Origin: Pectobacterium peruviense | GTDB taxonomy: Bacteria > Pseudomonadota > Gammaproteobacteria > Enterobacterales > Enterobacteriaceae | Assembly (NCBI RefSeq): GCF_002847345.1 | Contig: NZ_LXFV01000026.1 | Location: 41,576-105,575 of the forward strand | Reading direction: 5' to 3' | DNA length: 64,000 nucleotides | In this document: positions 23,237 to 32,737 of the stretch, one piece after another | Numbering within the stretch: position 1 is the stretch's first letter | Layout of the letters: each line of letters begins with the position of its first letter | Notes under the pieces: model-generated | The model's database searches: none | What the model was told of the DNA's origin: nothing | Seen by the model: only the letters and a program-made list of their open reading frames with translations | Made by a program: the position numbers and the translations under genes

Positions 23237-23917
23237 GTGCCTGAGGCTACACTCGTTCTGAATAATGTCCACGTCGCCTACGGGCACAAGCATAATTTCC
23301 ATCATGTGCTGAACGGTTTCTCCATGCAGGTGGTCGCAGGGGAACTGGCCTGTTTACTCGGTGCATCCGGATGCGGCAAAACCACAGCGTTGCGCGCCAT
23401 TGCCGGTTTCGAACACGTGACTCAGGGAACGATTCACGTCGGCGGGCGCTGCGTGGCGGGCCCAGACATGCATCTGCCACCGGAACAGCGCAACGTCGGG
23501 ATGGTGTTTCAGGACTACGCGCTGTTTCCCCATCTGACTGCCGCGCAGAACATTGCCTTTGGCCTGCGAAAACAGCCGAAAGATCTTCAGCAATCGCGCG
23601 TCCGAGCCATGCTTGAATTGGTCGATCTCGCCGCGTTAGGGCAGCGCTATCCACATGAGATGTCCGGCGGACAACAGCAGCGTATCGCGCTGGCACGCGC
23701 ATTAGCGCCTCAACCTGCCGTGCTACTGCTCGACGAACCGCTATCCAGCCTCGACCCCGACAGCCGAAAACGACTCGGGCAGGAAGTCCGCGACATCCTG
23801 CGCGACGCCGGACAAACCGCGCTTTTAGTCACGCACAGTGAACAGGAAGCCGAACTCATGGCCAGCCACATTGGCTATTTGAAAGAAGGTGCGTTGGAAT
23901 GGCGGGAACAGCGCTAA
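23237..23917 (+). CDS. Ferric-iron ABC transporter ATP-binding protein
   Basis: A 226-residue ABC ATPase. Walker A is GASGCGKTT (about residues 42-50), followed by the Q-loop in VFQDYALFPHL, the signature MSGGQQQRIALARAL, Walker B LLLDEPLSSLD and the H-loop LLVTHS. The start is GTG 23237 behind GAGGAAGAG. It is shorter than FbpC-type ATPases (about 345 residues) because the C-terminal TOBE/regulatory domain is absent. The nucleotide-binding domain itself is complete. It is the last gene of the iron-import operon. Confidence 0.93.
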   Translation: MPEATLVLNNVHVAYGHKHNFHHVLNGFSMQVVAGELACLLGASGCGKTTALRAIAGFEHVTQGTIHVGGRCVAGPDMHLPPEQRNVGMVFQDYALFPHLTAAQNIAFGLRKQPKDLQQSRVRAMLELVDLAALGQRYPHEMSGGQQQRIALARALAPQPAVLLLDEPLSSLDPDSRKRLGQEVRDILRDAGQTALLVTHSEQEAELMASHIGYLKEGALEWREQR

Positions 23918-23965
23918 CAGCAGCTACATGATTTTAAAAAAAAACATGATTTAAAAACAAAAAAA

Positions 23966-23998
23966 CAGGGAGCACACCACAACGCTCCCTGCTCTTGT
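23966..23998. terminator. Bidirectional terminator between the iron operon and iolB
   Basis: CAGGGAGC (23966-23973) pairs with GCTCCCTG (23984-23991). It is T-rich to the right and has an A-run to the left, so it can end both the iron operon and the converging iol transcript. Confidence 0.75.
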
Positions 23999-24018
23999 TT
24001 GTTACCAACGCAGCATAA

Positions 24019-24855
24019 CTACGCGTTGCCCTGCCTATGTTTATCCGCGTATTCCGGGCTATTGATCCACTGGTGATCCGCTTCCCAGGTGAAACGCCAC
24101 TGGCGCGTGGGGCCAGCCATCACATTCAGATAATAGCTGTCATAACCCGCAATCGTGGCGACCGGATGGTAGCCTCGCGGTACCTGCACCACATCCCTAT
24201 CGTGTACCGCCATGCATTCATCTAATGAACGGTCATCGGTATAGACGCGTTGCAGGCAGAACCCTTGTTCTGGATTCAACCGGTGGTAATAGGTTTCTTC
24301 CAGATAAGTTTCCTGCGGCGGATTATCGACGTCATGCTTGTGGCTAGGATAGGAGCTGGTACAGCCCTCGTCGGTGTACACTTCGACCACCAACAGGCTA
24401 TCCGCCGCTTTATCCTCCGGCAAAATGTTATGCACGTAGCGCTGGTTATTGCCGACGCCACGCTGCTCGGCGTCAATATCCTGCGGCGCGATCAGCCGGG
24501 TCGGATGTGTGCCGAACCCCGGTGCAGCGCACACTGCCAGCTCCAGCGCGGTGTGTGCCGTCACCGTAATCGTTTCGCCAGCTGTGGCATAAACCGCATA
24601 GGGCTTTCTGCGCTCGAACGGGCTCATTCGGTCGCCAATCTGCTCGAAATGCTCACTCGGCGTGACAACGGTAGCTTTACCGCTGACCAGTACCAGACAG
24701 CGTTCGTTATCGCTGGCGGGTAGCGATAGGACCTGCCCCGGTGCCAGTTGGTACATATCGAACCCCACATATCGCCAGCCCGCCGTTTCCGGCGTGATGT
24801 GTTGCGTGCGCCCGTGTTCATCAGGCGCGCGATGACGAGATAAGAGTCGGGACAT
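24019..24855 (-). CDS. iolB: 5-deoxy-glucuronate isomerase IolB
   Basis: A cytoplasmic cupin isomerase of 278 residues that converts 5-deoxy-D-glucuronate to 2-deoxy-5-keto-D-gluconate, the fourth step of myo-inositol breakdown. The family is recognised by its length, the metal-site segment YPSHKHDVDNPPQETYLEE with two His, and the second segment MAVHDRDVVQVPRGYHPVA. It is the last gene of the minus-strand iol run and precedes the terminator at 23966. iolE lies 26 bp upstream. No anomaly is seen. Confidence 0.95.
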   Translation of the reverse strand: MSRLLSRHRAPDEHGRTQHITPETAGWRYVGFDMYQLAPGQVLSLPASDNERCLVLVSGKATVVTPSEHFEQIGDRMSPFERRKPYAVYATAGETITVTAHTALELAVCAAPGFGTHPTRLIAPQDIDAEQRGVGNNQRYVHNILPEDKAADSLLVVEVYTDEGCTSSYPSHKHDVDNPPQETYLEETYYHRLNPEQGFCLQRVYTDDRSLDECMAVHDRDVVQVPRGYHPVATIAGYDSYYLNVMAGPTRQWRFTWEADHQWINSPEYADKHRQGNA

Positions 24856-24881
24856 CTTGTTACCTCCTATACCACCACAAA

Positions 24882-25772
24882 TCAGATCAGTTCCGCCTGC
24901 TGGGCGAAACGTTGCAAGTTATTGTAGCCCAGCGTGGCATAGGTTAGCGGATGTGCGACGGCCGGATCCTGTTCCGCTTCGACAACCAGCCATCCGCTGT
25001 AATTATTAGCTTTCAGGATGCTGAACACCGCTGGATAATCAATGCAGCCATCGCCTGGCACGGTAAAGACGCCGCTTAGCACCGCGTCCAGAAAACTGGT
25101 TTTACGGTTTTTCACGTCTTTCAGCACGTCTGGGCGGATATCTTTGCAGTGAACGTGGTTGATACGATTAATCCAGCGTTTGGCCACCGCTACCGGATCG
25201 GCTCCCGCGAACGTCAAGTGACCGGTATCCAGCAGCAGCCCGACTTCCGGCCCGGTGTGTTCCATCAAATTATCCACGTCCTGCGCACTTTCAATTACCG
25301 TGCCCATATGATGGTGATAAGCAATCTGCACGCCCTGACTTTGCGTGTAGCGCGCAAATTCAGTCAACTTTTTGCCATATTCAGGCCAGCGTTCTTCTGG
25401 GAAACGCGGACGCAGATGAACCGGTTTCTGCTGGTCGCCGTGAATCGCGCCCGTCACTTCTGCAAACACCAGCACCGTCGCGCCGAGATCCCGCAATAGC
25501 GCCAGATGCCCCTGCACCGCTTCGATCTCTTCTTCAACCGAGCGGGTCAGTAGTTCACCGGAATACCAGCCGGAAACTAAGCGCAAGTCGTGCGCTTGCA
25601 GGATCGGCCCCAGTACGCTGGCCTGACGTGGGAACTTGTTGCCTAATTCAAAACCAGCGAAACCCGCCTGCCGCCCTTCAGTCAAACAGGTTTCCAGCGG
25701 CGTGTCCGCGCCCAGAGAAGGCAGATCGTCATTTGTCCAGGTGAGTGGATTTATACCAAGTTGAACAGTCAT
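24882..25772 (-). CDS. iolE: Myo-inosose-2 dehydratase IolE
   Basis: A TIM-barrel metal enzyme of 296 residues (AP-endonuclease-2 fold) that dehydrates 2-keto-myo-inositol to the trihydroxycyclohexane-dione. Recognised by GINPLTWTNDDLPSLG at the N-terminus, the His/Glu metal ligands in AYHHHMGTVIE and LLLDTGHLTFAG, and VHCKDIRP. It lies between iolC (35 bp upstream) and iolB. Confidence 0.95.
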   Translation of the reverse strand: MTVQLGINPLTWTNDDLPSLGADTPLETCLTEGRQAGFAGFELGNKFPRQASVLGPILQAHDLRLVSGWYSGELLTRSVEEEIEAVQGHLALLRDLGATVLVFAEVTGAIHGDQQKPVHLRPRFPEERWPEYGKKLTEFARYTQSQGVQIAYHHHMGTVIESAQDVDNLMEHTGPEVGLLLDTGHLTFAGADPVAVAKRWINRINHVHCKDIRPDVLKDVKNRKTSFLDAVLSGVFTVPGDGCIDYPAVFSILKANNYSGWLVVEAEQDPAVAHPLTYATLGYNNLQRFAQQAELI

Positions 25773-25807
25773 GTTATTTTCCCTTTATTCGATCACATAG
25801 AAACGGG

Positions 25808-27712
25808 TTAACCGCGCTGACGCCAGACGGCGATCAGTTGCAGGTAGTTATGTTTAACTTGCTCAATCAATTCGGCGTCATCGATCTCATTGCGCAGCCA
25901 CTTTTGCGCAGGCTGGGCAAACAGGGTGCGCCCGACGGCAAACCCTTTCACGATCGGGAAATTGACGGCGGCGCTAAAGCCTTGTTGCAATGTTTCCAGC
26001 GGCGCATCCAGCCCAAGGATGACCACGCCGCGACAGTAAGGATCGCGCTGTGCCAACAGAGGCGTGAGTTGCTCCCAGCCTTCGGCGGACAGCGGTGGCA
26101 GTTTCCACCAGTCTGGCCGCACGCCGAGGTTATAGAAGCGCTGAATGGCGCGTAGATAAAGCGCATCGCTGTGCGCCATCCCTGCGGGAAGAATAACTTC
26201 GAGCAGCAGTTCATGGCCGGATTGACGGCAGGCCTGATAGACCTCCATCACCTTCATTTCCTGCTCGCGCCGCAGCGCGTGGGCATCTTCCGGGTGGAAG
26301 AACACCAAACATTTCACCACGTGCTCCAGCGGCCAGCTCACCAGCTGTGAGCCGATGTTGCCCCGCTCCATGATTAAGGGGCGCGAACCCGGCAGTTCAA
26401 TCGGTCGACCAATCCACCAGCCTTTTCCGGTGATATCATTCAGCGCATCCTGACCGAACGTGCCGTCACACAGCAGACCCGCTTTGCCCTCCAGCCCCGC
26501 CTGCTGAGCCGCATAATAGCTGGCACGCAAAATCAGCATCTTCAGCGCCGGAATACGACTGATTTCCGTGCCGCAGTTCAGCGCCATGTCTTCCAGTTGA
26601 CTGCGGTGATCGAACGCAATCACGCACAGTTCATTCCACTGTTTACGGCGTGTCGTAACGCGATGTAGATGGTTAAGCTCTTCATCCAGATCGGGACGCG
26701 GAACGCTCGCCGCACGGGCTAAATAGTTATCCAGTTCGATCTTGCTTGGCATTGCTGGCGCGCAGCCGTGGCGTGATACCACCAGCGCACCACAGGCATT
26801 GGCGTAAGCACAGGCTTTCTCCCAACCTTCACCGTTGAGATAGCCGCGCAGCAGGCCGGACATAAACGCATCGCCCGCGCCCAGCACGTTGAGAACATCC
26901 ACGCGTACCCCTTTGATCGTGATGCCTTTATCCAGATGGTCGGGAATGGCATCGCTAAACACCGAACAGCCCAGCGCTCCACGTTTACACACCAGCTCTG
27001 CCTGCGTATGCTGCCGTACCGTGCGCAGCGCTTGCAAGGTATCCGTGCTGCCGCCAGCAATGTGGAATTCCTCTTCGGTGCCGACAATCACGTCGAACAG
27101 CGACAGCACCTGCTGCAACTGCGCCGTGACTGCCTGCGCTTCAACAAAACGGGTTTCGCCATCGCCCAGCGACGTCAGTCCCCACAGCACCGGACGGTAG
27201 TCAATATCCAGCGCCGTCTTCACCCCGTTGCGCCGTGCATATTGCAGCGCCGTCAGCACCGCGGCACGCGTGTTAGGGTGAGAGAGATGCGTGCCGGTAA
27301 TCGCCAGACAGCGGGACGATGCGATGTAATCTTCGGTGAAATCCTCCGACGAAATCGCCATATCAGCGCAGTTGTCGCGGTAGAAAATCAGCGGAAAGGT
27401 ATCGCGATCTTTAATGCCCAACAGCACCAGCGCCGTCAGGCGTTCCTTATCGGTAATCAAATGGCTGGTGTCACAGCCGACCTGATTCAGCTCTTCGCGC
27501 AGGAAACGCCCCATATGCTCGTCGCCCACCCGCGCTAGCATGGAAGAACGTAACCCCTGCCGCGCCGTACCGTAAGCCACGTTGCCGGACGACCCGCCCA
27601 GATACTTGGCAAAACTGCCCATATCTTCCAGACGCGCGCCGATTTGCTGCCCGTACAGATCGACAGCAACGCGCCCCATGCAAATCACATCAAACGTCTT
27701 TTCCTTACTCAT
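25808..27712 (-). CDS. iolC: Bifunctional IolC: 5-dehydro-2-deoxygluconokinase fused to DUF2090 domain
   Basis: 634 residues. The N-terminal half (about 1-325) is a PfkB kinase: GGSSGNVAYGTARQG, and the anion-hole motif NVLGAGDAFMSGLL with catalytic Asp. It phosphorylates 2-deoxy-5-keto-gluconate. The C-terminal half (about 340-634, starting NELCVIAFDHRSQLED) is the DUF2090/aldolase-like domain, often annotated as 5-dehydro-2-deoxyphosphogluconate aldolase. No separate iolJ aldolase is present in the cluster, so this domain probably does the cleavage. That activity for DUF2090 is family annotation, not shown here. The start is the ATG at 27712. Confidence 0.93.
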   Translation of the reverse strand: MSKEKTFDVICMGRVAVDLYGQQIGARLEDMGSFAKYLGGSSGNVAYGTARQGLRSSMLARVGDEHMGRFLREELNQVGCDTSHLITDKERLTALVLLGIKDRDTFPLIFYRDNCADMAISSEDFTEDYIASSRCLAITGTHLSHPNTRAAVLTALQYARRNGVKTALDIDYRPVLWGLTSLGDGETRFVEAQAVTAQLQQVLSLFDVIVGTEEEFHIAGGSTDTLQALRTVRQHTQAELVCKRGALGCSVFSDAIPDHLDKGITIKGVRVDVLNVLGAGDAFMSGLLRGYLNGEGWEKACAYANACGALVVSRHGCAPAMPSKIELDNYLARAASVPRPDLDEELNHLHRVTTRRKQWNELCVIAFDHRSQLEDMALNCGTEISRIPALKMLILRASYYAAQQAGLEGKAGLLCDGTFGQDALNDITGKGWWIGRPIELPGSRPLIMERGNIGSQLVSWPLEHVVKCLVFFHPEDAHALRREQEMKVMEVYQACRQSGHELLLEVILPAGMAHSDALYLRAIQRFYNLGVRPDWWKLPPLSAEGWEQLTPLLAQRDPYCRGVVILGLDAPLETLQQGFSAAVNFPIVKGFAVGRTLFAQPAQKWLRNEIDDAELIEQVKHNYLQLIAVWRQRG

Positions 27713-27754
27713 AGCAGCAAGCCCTGTAAAAAAGTCGCGTAAAAAAAGCCTTAA

Positions 27755-28894
27755 TTAGCCCACCTCGTCCACGTTCACCCAGCGCGCCGTTTCGTGTGAC
27801 TGCACTATCGCATCCAGAACTCGCGATACTTTCCAGCCCTCTTCGAAATCCGGCCATAGGGGTACGTCGGCCGCAATACCATCGATCAGATCGCGCACTT
27901 CCACCGTTTTCTGATCGTTAAATCCAATACCGTGTCCGGCGCTGGCACAGAAGGCCGCGTAATCCGGGTGTTGTGGCCCGGTCAGCAGCGTTTTAAATCC
28001 CTGCCGATTTTCCGGCTCGTCATGCCGATACAGCTTCAGCTCCGCCATGCGTTCCTGCGTGAAACTCAGCGAGCCTTTGGTGCCGGTCACCACGTAGGTC
28101 AGACCCATTTTTCGCCCACAGGCGATACGCGAAGTTTCAATCACGCCGCGCGCGCCGCTAGCAAACCGCACCATGGCATGCGCCTGATCTTCATTCTCCA
28201 CCTGTACCCATTCGCTGCTGCCCGATGCCGTCGGACGCTGCGCAATTACCGTTTGCAGATCGCCACAGACGCTGGCGATATCGCCAACCAGATACTGCGC
28301 CATGTTGACGATGTGCGCCGCCAGATCCCCCAACGCCCCTAGCCCTGCCGTTTCTTTAAAGCAGTGCCAGTCTGCAGGTTTGTTAGGATCGGCCAGATAA
28401 TCCTCATTGTGCGTGCCGTAAAAATGCACTACCTCGCCAATTTCTCCGCTGGCAATAATCTCTTTGGCAAGCTGTGAGGTCGGGTTCTTCATGTAGTTGA
28501 AGCCCACCAGCGTTTTCACGCCCGCCCGCTGTGCAGCATCAACCATTTCTCTGGCATCACGCGCGTTCAGCGCCAGCGGTTTTTCTGAGTAAACATGCTT
28601 ACCGTGCTGGATGGCCGCCATCGCCATCGTCTTATGCAGAAAGTTCGGCGCACAGATATCCACCACATCAATGTCGGGATCGGCCACCAGTTCACGCCAG
28701 TCACCGGTTGAACGCTGAAAACCGAACTCCTGCGCCCGTTTAGCCGCTAGTTCCGGCGACACTTCCGCCAGCATGGCTTTCACCAGATTCCCTTTCAGCG
28801 GGAAGACCGTCGGTGCCTGCGCGTAGGCGATAGCATGCGCACGCCCGATGTAGCCAGTGCCGATTAACCCAATGCGTACATCCTTCATATCCAC
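27755..28894 (-). CDS. Gfo/Idh/MocA family oxidoreductase
   Basis: A 379-residue NAD(P)-dependent sugar/cyclitol dehydrogenase. The Rossmann motif IGLIGTGYIGRAHA is near residue 8, followed by SEKPLALNARDAREM, the conserved EKP catalytic-Lys motif of the family. The C-terminal domain is the usual beta-sheet with GLGALGDLAAHIVNMA (His). In iol clusters such genes encode scyllo-inositol or inosose dehydrogenases (IolW/IolX type). The exact cyclitol cannot be decided. It lies between iolC and the ABC permease in the same transcript and differs clearly from iolG. Confidence 0.88.
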   Translation of the reverse strand: MDMKDVRIGLIGTGYIGRAHAIAYAQAPTVFPLKGNLVKAMLAEVSPELAAKRAQEFGFQRSTGDWRELVADPDIDVVDICAPNFLHKTMAMAAIQHGKHVYSEKPLALNARDAREMVDAAQRAGVKTLVGFNYMKNPTSQLAKEIIASGEIGEVVHFYGTHNEDYLADPNKPADWHCFKETAGLGALGDLAAHIVNMAQYLVGDIASVCGDLQTVIAQRPTASGSSEWVQVENEDQAHAMVRFASGARGVIETSRIACGRKMGLTYVVTGTKGSLSFTQERMAELKLYRHDEPENRQGFKTLLTGPQHPDYAAFCASAGHGIGFNDQKTVEVRDLIDGIAADVPLWPDFEEGWKVSRVLDAIVQSHETARWVNVDEVG

Positions 28895-28927
28895 CTCAGT
28901 GCAAAAAAGATTCGGTACAGGCGCGGA

Positions 28928-29959
28928 TCAGATAGCGCCGCGACGGCTCTTGGCATAGGTGTCGAACGCCACGGCCAGCACGATAATCAACCCGGTGATA
29001 ATCTGCTGGTAGTAGGCCGATACGTTCATCAACACCAGTCCGTTAATCAGAATGCCCATGATGATCGAGCCGATAATCGTGCCGCTGATCCGGCCATAGC
29101 CGCCCATCAGCGAGGTGCCGCCAATCACCACCGAGGCGATGACGCGCAGTTCGAAGGTGATCCCCGCGACGGCTTCTGCGCTGCCGAGACGGGCGCTGAG
29201 AATAAAGCCCGCCAGTCCGGCCAGGCAGCCAATCACGACATAGACGCTGACCAGTACACGCTGCACATTCACACCAGCCAGTCGCGCCGCTTCGGTGTTG
29301 CCGCCAATGGCGTAGACGAAGCGACCCCAGCGGGTTTTATGCAGCGCCAGATAGCCCAGCAAGGCGACCAGCGCGAAGATCCAAATCGGCACCGAAATAC
29401 CGAGGATCTCTCCCCGTCCCCACCAGCGATAGCCGGGATCAAAGCCCGCAATCGGCGCACCGTCGTTCATCACCAGCGTTAATCCGCGCCAGATGGTCAT
29501 CCCGCCCAGCGTGACGATGAACGGTGGCAGACGCAGTTTGGTCACCCCTAAACCATGCAGGAAACCAATGAAAGTGCCCATTGCCAGACAGACGCCCAAC
29601 GCGACCAGCCAGCTCAAGCCGTACCAGGCATCGGGATCGACGGTGGTGAAGTTGTCGCCTTTAATCACTGAGGCGGCAGTGATCGCACATACCGCCAGAA
29701 TCGAGCCAACGGACAGGTCGATCCCGGCAGTCAAAATGACGAACGTCATCCCTACGGCCATGATGCCGTAGATGGACACTTCGGTAAGGATGTTGGTGAT
29801 GTTGCGTTCGGACAGAAAGTTGCCGTTCTGCGACTGAAAGAAAATCAGCAGCAAAATCATGAAAATAAACACGCCAAAGCGTTCAAAAAAGGCAATCGGG
29901 TCAAAACGTCCGCGCGTATTGGACGGCGTAATGGTCTTAGAAAGCGGCTGCTGGGACAT
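28928..29959 (-). CDS. iatP: Inositol ABC transporter permease
   Basis: A 343-residue RbsC-type sugar permease with eight to ten hydrophobic segments, including GMTFVILTAGIDLSVGSILA and VGVFxx-free sugar-family blocks GGNTEAARLAGVNV and RLGSAEAVAGITFELRVIA. The N-terminus is cytosolic. It forms an importer with the ATPase 12 bp upstream and the binding protein of the same operon. The assignment to inositol rests on the surrounding iol genes. Confidence 0.9.
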   Translation of the reverse strand: MSQQPLSKTITPSNTRGRFDPIAFFERFGVFIFMILLLIFFQSQNGNFLSERNITNILTEVSIYGIMAVGMTFVILTAGIDLSVGSILAVCAITAASVIKGDNFTTVDPDAWYGLSWLVALGVCLAMGTFIGFLHGLGVTKLRLPPFIVTLGGMTIWRGLTLVMNDGAPIAGFDPGYRWWGRGEILGISVPIWIFALVALLGYLALHKTRWGRFVYAIGGNTEAARLAGVNVQRVLVSVYVVIGCLAGLAGFILSARLGSAEAVAGITFELRVIASVVIGGTSLMGGYGRISGTIIGSIIMGILINGLVLMNVSAYYQQIITGLIIVLAVAFDTYAKSRRGAI

Positions 29960-29971
29960 GCGTCACCTCCG

Positions 29972-31519
29972 TTATGCTGCGTGTAATGCGTCGTGGCAAA
30001 TGGCCATCATCGTCATCAGTTTTTCTTCTGTGGCGTCATCGCCATGAATTTCCCCGCTGATCCGCCCTTCACTGAGCGTGATAATGCGGTCGGAAATCGC
30101 CATGATTTCCGGCAGGTCGGAGGAAATCACAATCACGGCGACGCCCCGTTTCGCCATATCGAACAGCACCTGATGGACTTCGGACTTGGTGCCGACATCA
30201 ATGCCGCGCGTGGGCTCATCCACGATCAATACCTTGGGGTTCAGCGCCATACAGCGGGCAAGAATCACCTTTTGCTGGTTACCACCCGACAGCTTGCGCA
30301 CCTCTTGATCGCTATTCACCATCTTGATGTGCAGCGCCTGACGGTAGGCGTCAATCAGATCGTCTTCTTTACGGGTGTTCACAAACCAGCGCCAGCGCAT
30401 GAGCGACGAGAGATTGGAGAGCGAGATATTTTCCCTGATCGATAACCCCAGTACCGCGCCCTCTTTCTTGCGGTCTTCCGGCACCAGAGCAATACCCTGC
30501 GACAGCGCATGCAGCGGCGTGGACGGATGATAAGGCGCGTCATCCAGCACAAACTCACCGGTAGAGAACCCATCGGCACCAAACAGGCAGCGTGCGATTT
30601 CCGTGCGCCCTGCACCGACCAGCCCAGCAATGCCGAGCACCTCGCCCTCATGCACCTGAAAGCTGATATCTTTTAGCGCAATGCCGTGCGCATCCAACGG
30701 CGGTTTTTCCCGGCTTAAGCCCTTCACCGCCAGACGTACCGGCTTATCCTGATGATGCGTCTCGGAAGGCGGGCGACGGTTAAACACCACGTCACGCCCC
30801 ACCATCAGGCGAATAATTTCCTGCACGTTGGTGCTGGCAACATCCCCAGAACCGGTGTAGCGGCCATCCTGAAACACGGTAAAGCGGTCGCATAGTTGGA
30901 AAACTTCATGCAGTCGGTGCGTCACATACACCACGCTCACACCGCGACCTTTTAGCTCACGTACCACGCGGTGCAGGCTGTCGACTTCGCTATCGCTCAG
31001 CGCCGCCGATGGCTCATCCATCACAATCAGTTTGGCGTTCAGCGTCAGCGCTCTGGCGATCTCCACCATTTGCTGCTGCGCTACACTCAAACGCGCCACC
31101 TGCGTCATCGGCGCAATATTCAATTTCAGGTAATCCAGTACCGCTTTCGCCTCGCGATTGACCGCCAGCGCGTCGACAAATAATCCACTGCGCTGCGGTT
31201 CACGCCCTAGGAACATGTTTTCCGCCACGCTCATATTCGGCAGCAGATTAAATTCCTGATAAATGGTGATAATTCCCCGCTTTTGGCGTTCAACCGGTGA
31301 TTCGAGCGGTAACAGCTGCTGGCCGCCAAACCAGATATCGCCACTGGTCTGCGGCTGCGCCCCTGCCAGCGCTTTTAACAGCGTCGATTTACCCGCGCCG
31401 TTCTCTCCCAATAGCGCGTGAATTTCTCCCGGCTGTACGGTCAGTTGCGCATTGCTCAGCGCCCAGACGCCAGAGAAACTCTTTGCCAGATTGGTGATGT
31501 TCAGTAGGGGTTCCGTCAT
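29972..31519 (-). CDS. iatA: Inositol ABC transporter ATP-binding protein (double domain)
   Basis: A 515-residue sugar-type ATPase with two nucleotide-binding domains. The first has Walker A GENGAGKSTLLKAL (about residue 38), signature LSVAQQQMVEIARAL and Walker B LIVMDEPSAAL. The second starts near residue 255, has GLVGAGRTEIARCL in place of a standard Walker A (the usual degenerate form in RbsA-like proteins), signature LSGGNQQKVILARCM and LIVDEPTRGID. I start at the ATG at 31519 because GGAAGG precedes it. The 127-bp repeat at 31571 separates it from the binding-protein gene. Confidence 0.93.
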   Translation of the reverse strand: MTEPLLNITNLAKSFSGVWALSNAQLTVQPGEIHALLGENGAGKSTLLKALAGAQPQTSGDIWFGGQQLLPLESPVERQKRGIITIYQEFNLLPNMSVAENMFLGREPQRSGLFVDALAVNREAKAVLDYLKLNIAPMTQVARLSVAQQQMVEIARALTLNAKLIVMDEPSAALSDSEVDSLHRVVRELKGRGVSVVYVTHRLHEVFQLCDRFTVFQDGRYTGSGDVASTNVQEIIRLMVGRDVVFNRRPPSETHHQDKPVRLAVKGLSREKPPLDAHGIALKDISFQVHEGEVLGIAGLVGAGRTEIARCLFGADGFSTGEFVLDDAPYHPSTPLHALSQGIALVPEDRKKEGAVLGLSIRENISLSNLSSLMRWRWFVNTRKEDDLIDAYRQALHIKMVNSDQEVRKLSGGNQQKVILARCMALNPKVLIVDEPTRGIDVGTKSEVHQVLFDMAKRGVAVIVISSDLPEIMAISDRIITLSEGRISGEIHGDDATEEKLMTMMAICHDALHAA

Positions 31520-31570
31520 GCGTACCTTCCTCCCGCAAGGCCGCACGGATGCGGCCTGCTGAATACCTTT

Positions 31571-31697
31571 TATACCCGTAATACTTCAAGCTGCATGTGC
31601 GTTGGCTTCGTTCACTCACCCGAATCACTTACCTGAGTAAGCTCATCGGGATTCCCTCTCTTGCCGCCTTCCTGCCACTCGAATTATTTGGGGTATA
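31571..31697. repeat. Intergenic palindromic repeat element of about 127 bp
   Basis: The ends are imperfect inverted repeats (ATACCCGTAATACTTCAAG and CTCGAATTATTTGGGGTAT). The interior has a hairpin with CTTAC-CTGA-GTAAG nested in CCCGA/TCGGG, near 31608-31652. It sits between the ATPase and binding-protein genes of one operon, as ERIC-like elements of enterobacteria do. I see no second copy in this window. A mobile or dispersed nature is inferred from its form. Confidence 0.7.
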
Positions 31698-31724
31698 TGA
31701 TTTAACAATGGCGTGGAAAACGAT

Positions 31725-32663
31725 TTATTTTCCCGCTTCGCCAATGCGCTCGGCATCGTTCAGGTTATCTTTGGTAATCATGGTCGGTTGGTAGTCTGCC
31801 CCGGTGATAGGCGCTTTACTGCGGATGTTATTGGTTAACTGCGTCAATGCAGTGGTCACGGCATAGCCCGGACGCTGATCGGCGGTAACCGCAAGCCAGC
31901 CGTCGCGTACGCGAGCCAGCGCTTCCGGTACGGCATCAAATCCCGTCACCAGCACATCGCCGGGTTTCAGACCTTGTCCCTGTAACGCTTCAATCGCGCC
32001 CAGCGCCATATCGTCATTCGCAGAGAGGATCACCTGCGGACGTTTAGGCAGCGAAGGAAAAACACTTTCCACAATGCGCATCCCTTCAGAACGCATCCAG
32101 TTTCCCGTCTGGTCAGCCACAATGTGGTATTTGCTACCGCCCGCTTTCAGGCTATCGCGAATCCCCTGCGTCCGTTCAATGTTGGAAGAAGAACCCGGCT
32201 GACCGGTCAGCAAAATGATCTCTGCCCCATCTGGGAACTTGGTTTTAACATAGTCGGCAATAGCCTGGCCGCCTTTGTAGTTGTTGGCACCAAAATGCGG
32301 CACCGCTTTTTCCGTTTTCACCGAACGATCCAGCGTCACCACCGGCAGCTTGGCATCCTGAATTTCGGTCACGGCGCTGGAAACCGCATTAACGTCATTT
32401 GGTGACACCACGAAGCCCTGCGCACCACGCGTGATGGCATTCTCCAAATCGGCGGCCTGCTTCGGCGAGCTACCCTGCCCATCCAGAACCTGCAAATTCA
32501 CGCCCAGTTCTTTGGCGGCTTTGACAGCAGTGCGCTGCATGTGAACTTCAAACGGCATAGCGAGATTCGGCGTACTGAAAACGATTTGTTCATTTTGGGC
32601 CTGAGCAAGACCAGACAGACCCAGTGCGATGGCGATTGCGGTAACGCTAATGATCTTTTTCAT
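31725..32663 (-). CDS. ibpA: Inositol ABC transporter substrate-binding protein
   Basis: A periplasmic binding protein of 312 residues, ribose-binding-protein type (peripla_BP_4). Signal peptide MKKIISVTAIAIALGLSGLAQA is cleaved before QNEQIVFST. Typical blocks include ITRGAQGFVVSPNDVNAVSS and LTGQPGSSSNIERTQG. It lies in the iol operon between iolG and the ATPase. A repeat element downstream may help set a higher level of this protein than of the ATPase and permease, which is common in such operons, but that is inference. Confidence 0.92.
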   Translation of the reverse strand: MKKIISVTAIAIALGLSGLAQAQNEQIVFSTPNLAMPFEVHMQRTAVKAAKELGVNLQVLDGQGSSPKQAADLENAITRGAQGFVVSPNDVNAVSSAVTEIQDAKLPVVTLDRSVKTEKAVPHFGANNYKGGQAIADYVKTKFPDGAEIILLTGQPGSSSNIERTQGIRDSLKAGGSKYHIVADQTGNWMRSEGMRIVESVFPSLPKRPQVILSANDDMALGAIEALQGQGLKPGDVLVTGFDAVPEALARVRDGWLAVTADQRPGYAVTTALTQLTNNIRSKAPITGADYQPTMITKDNLNDAERIGEAGK

Positions 32664-32737
32664 ATGTCTTTTCTCTGCTTCTGTTATGGGTATAGGTGTA
32701 GGGTTGAAAGCAGGTAAAACGCGCTGTGCCGATGCGG

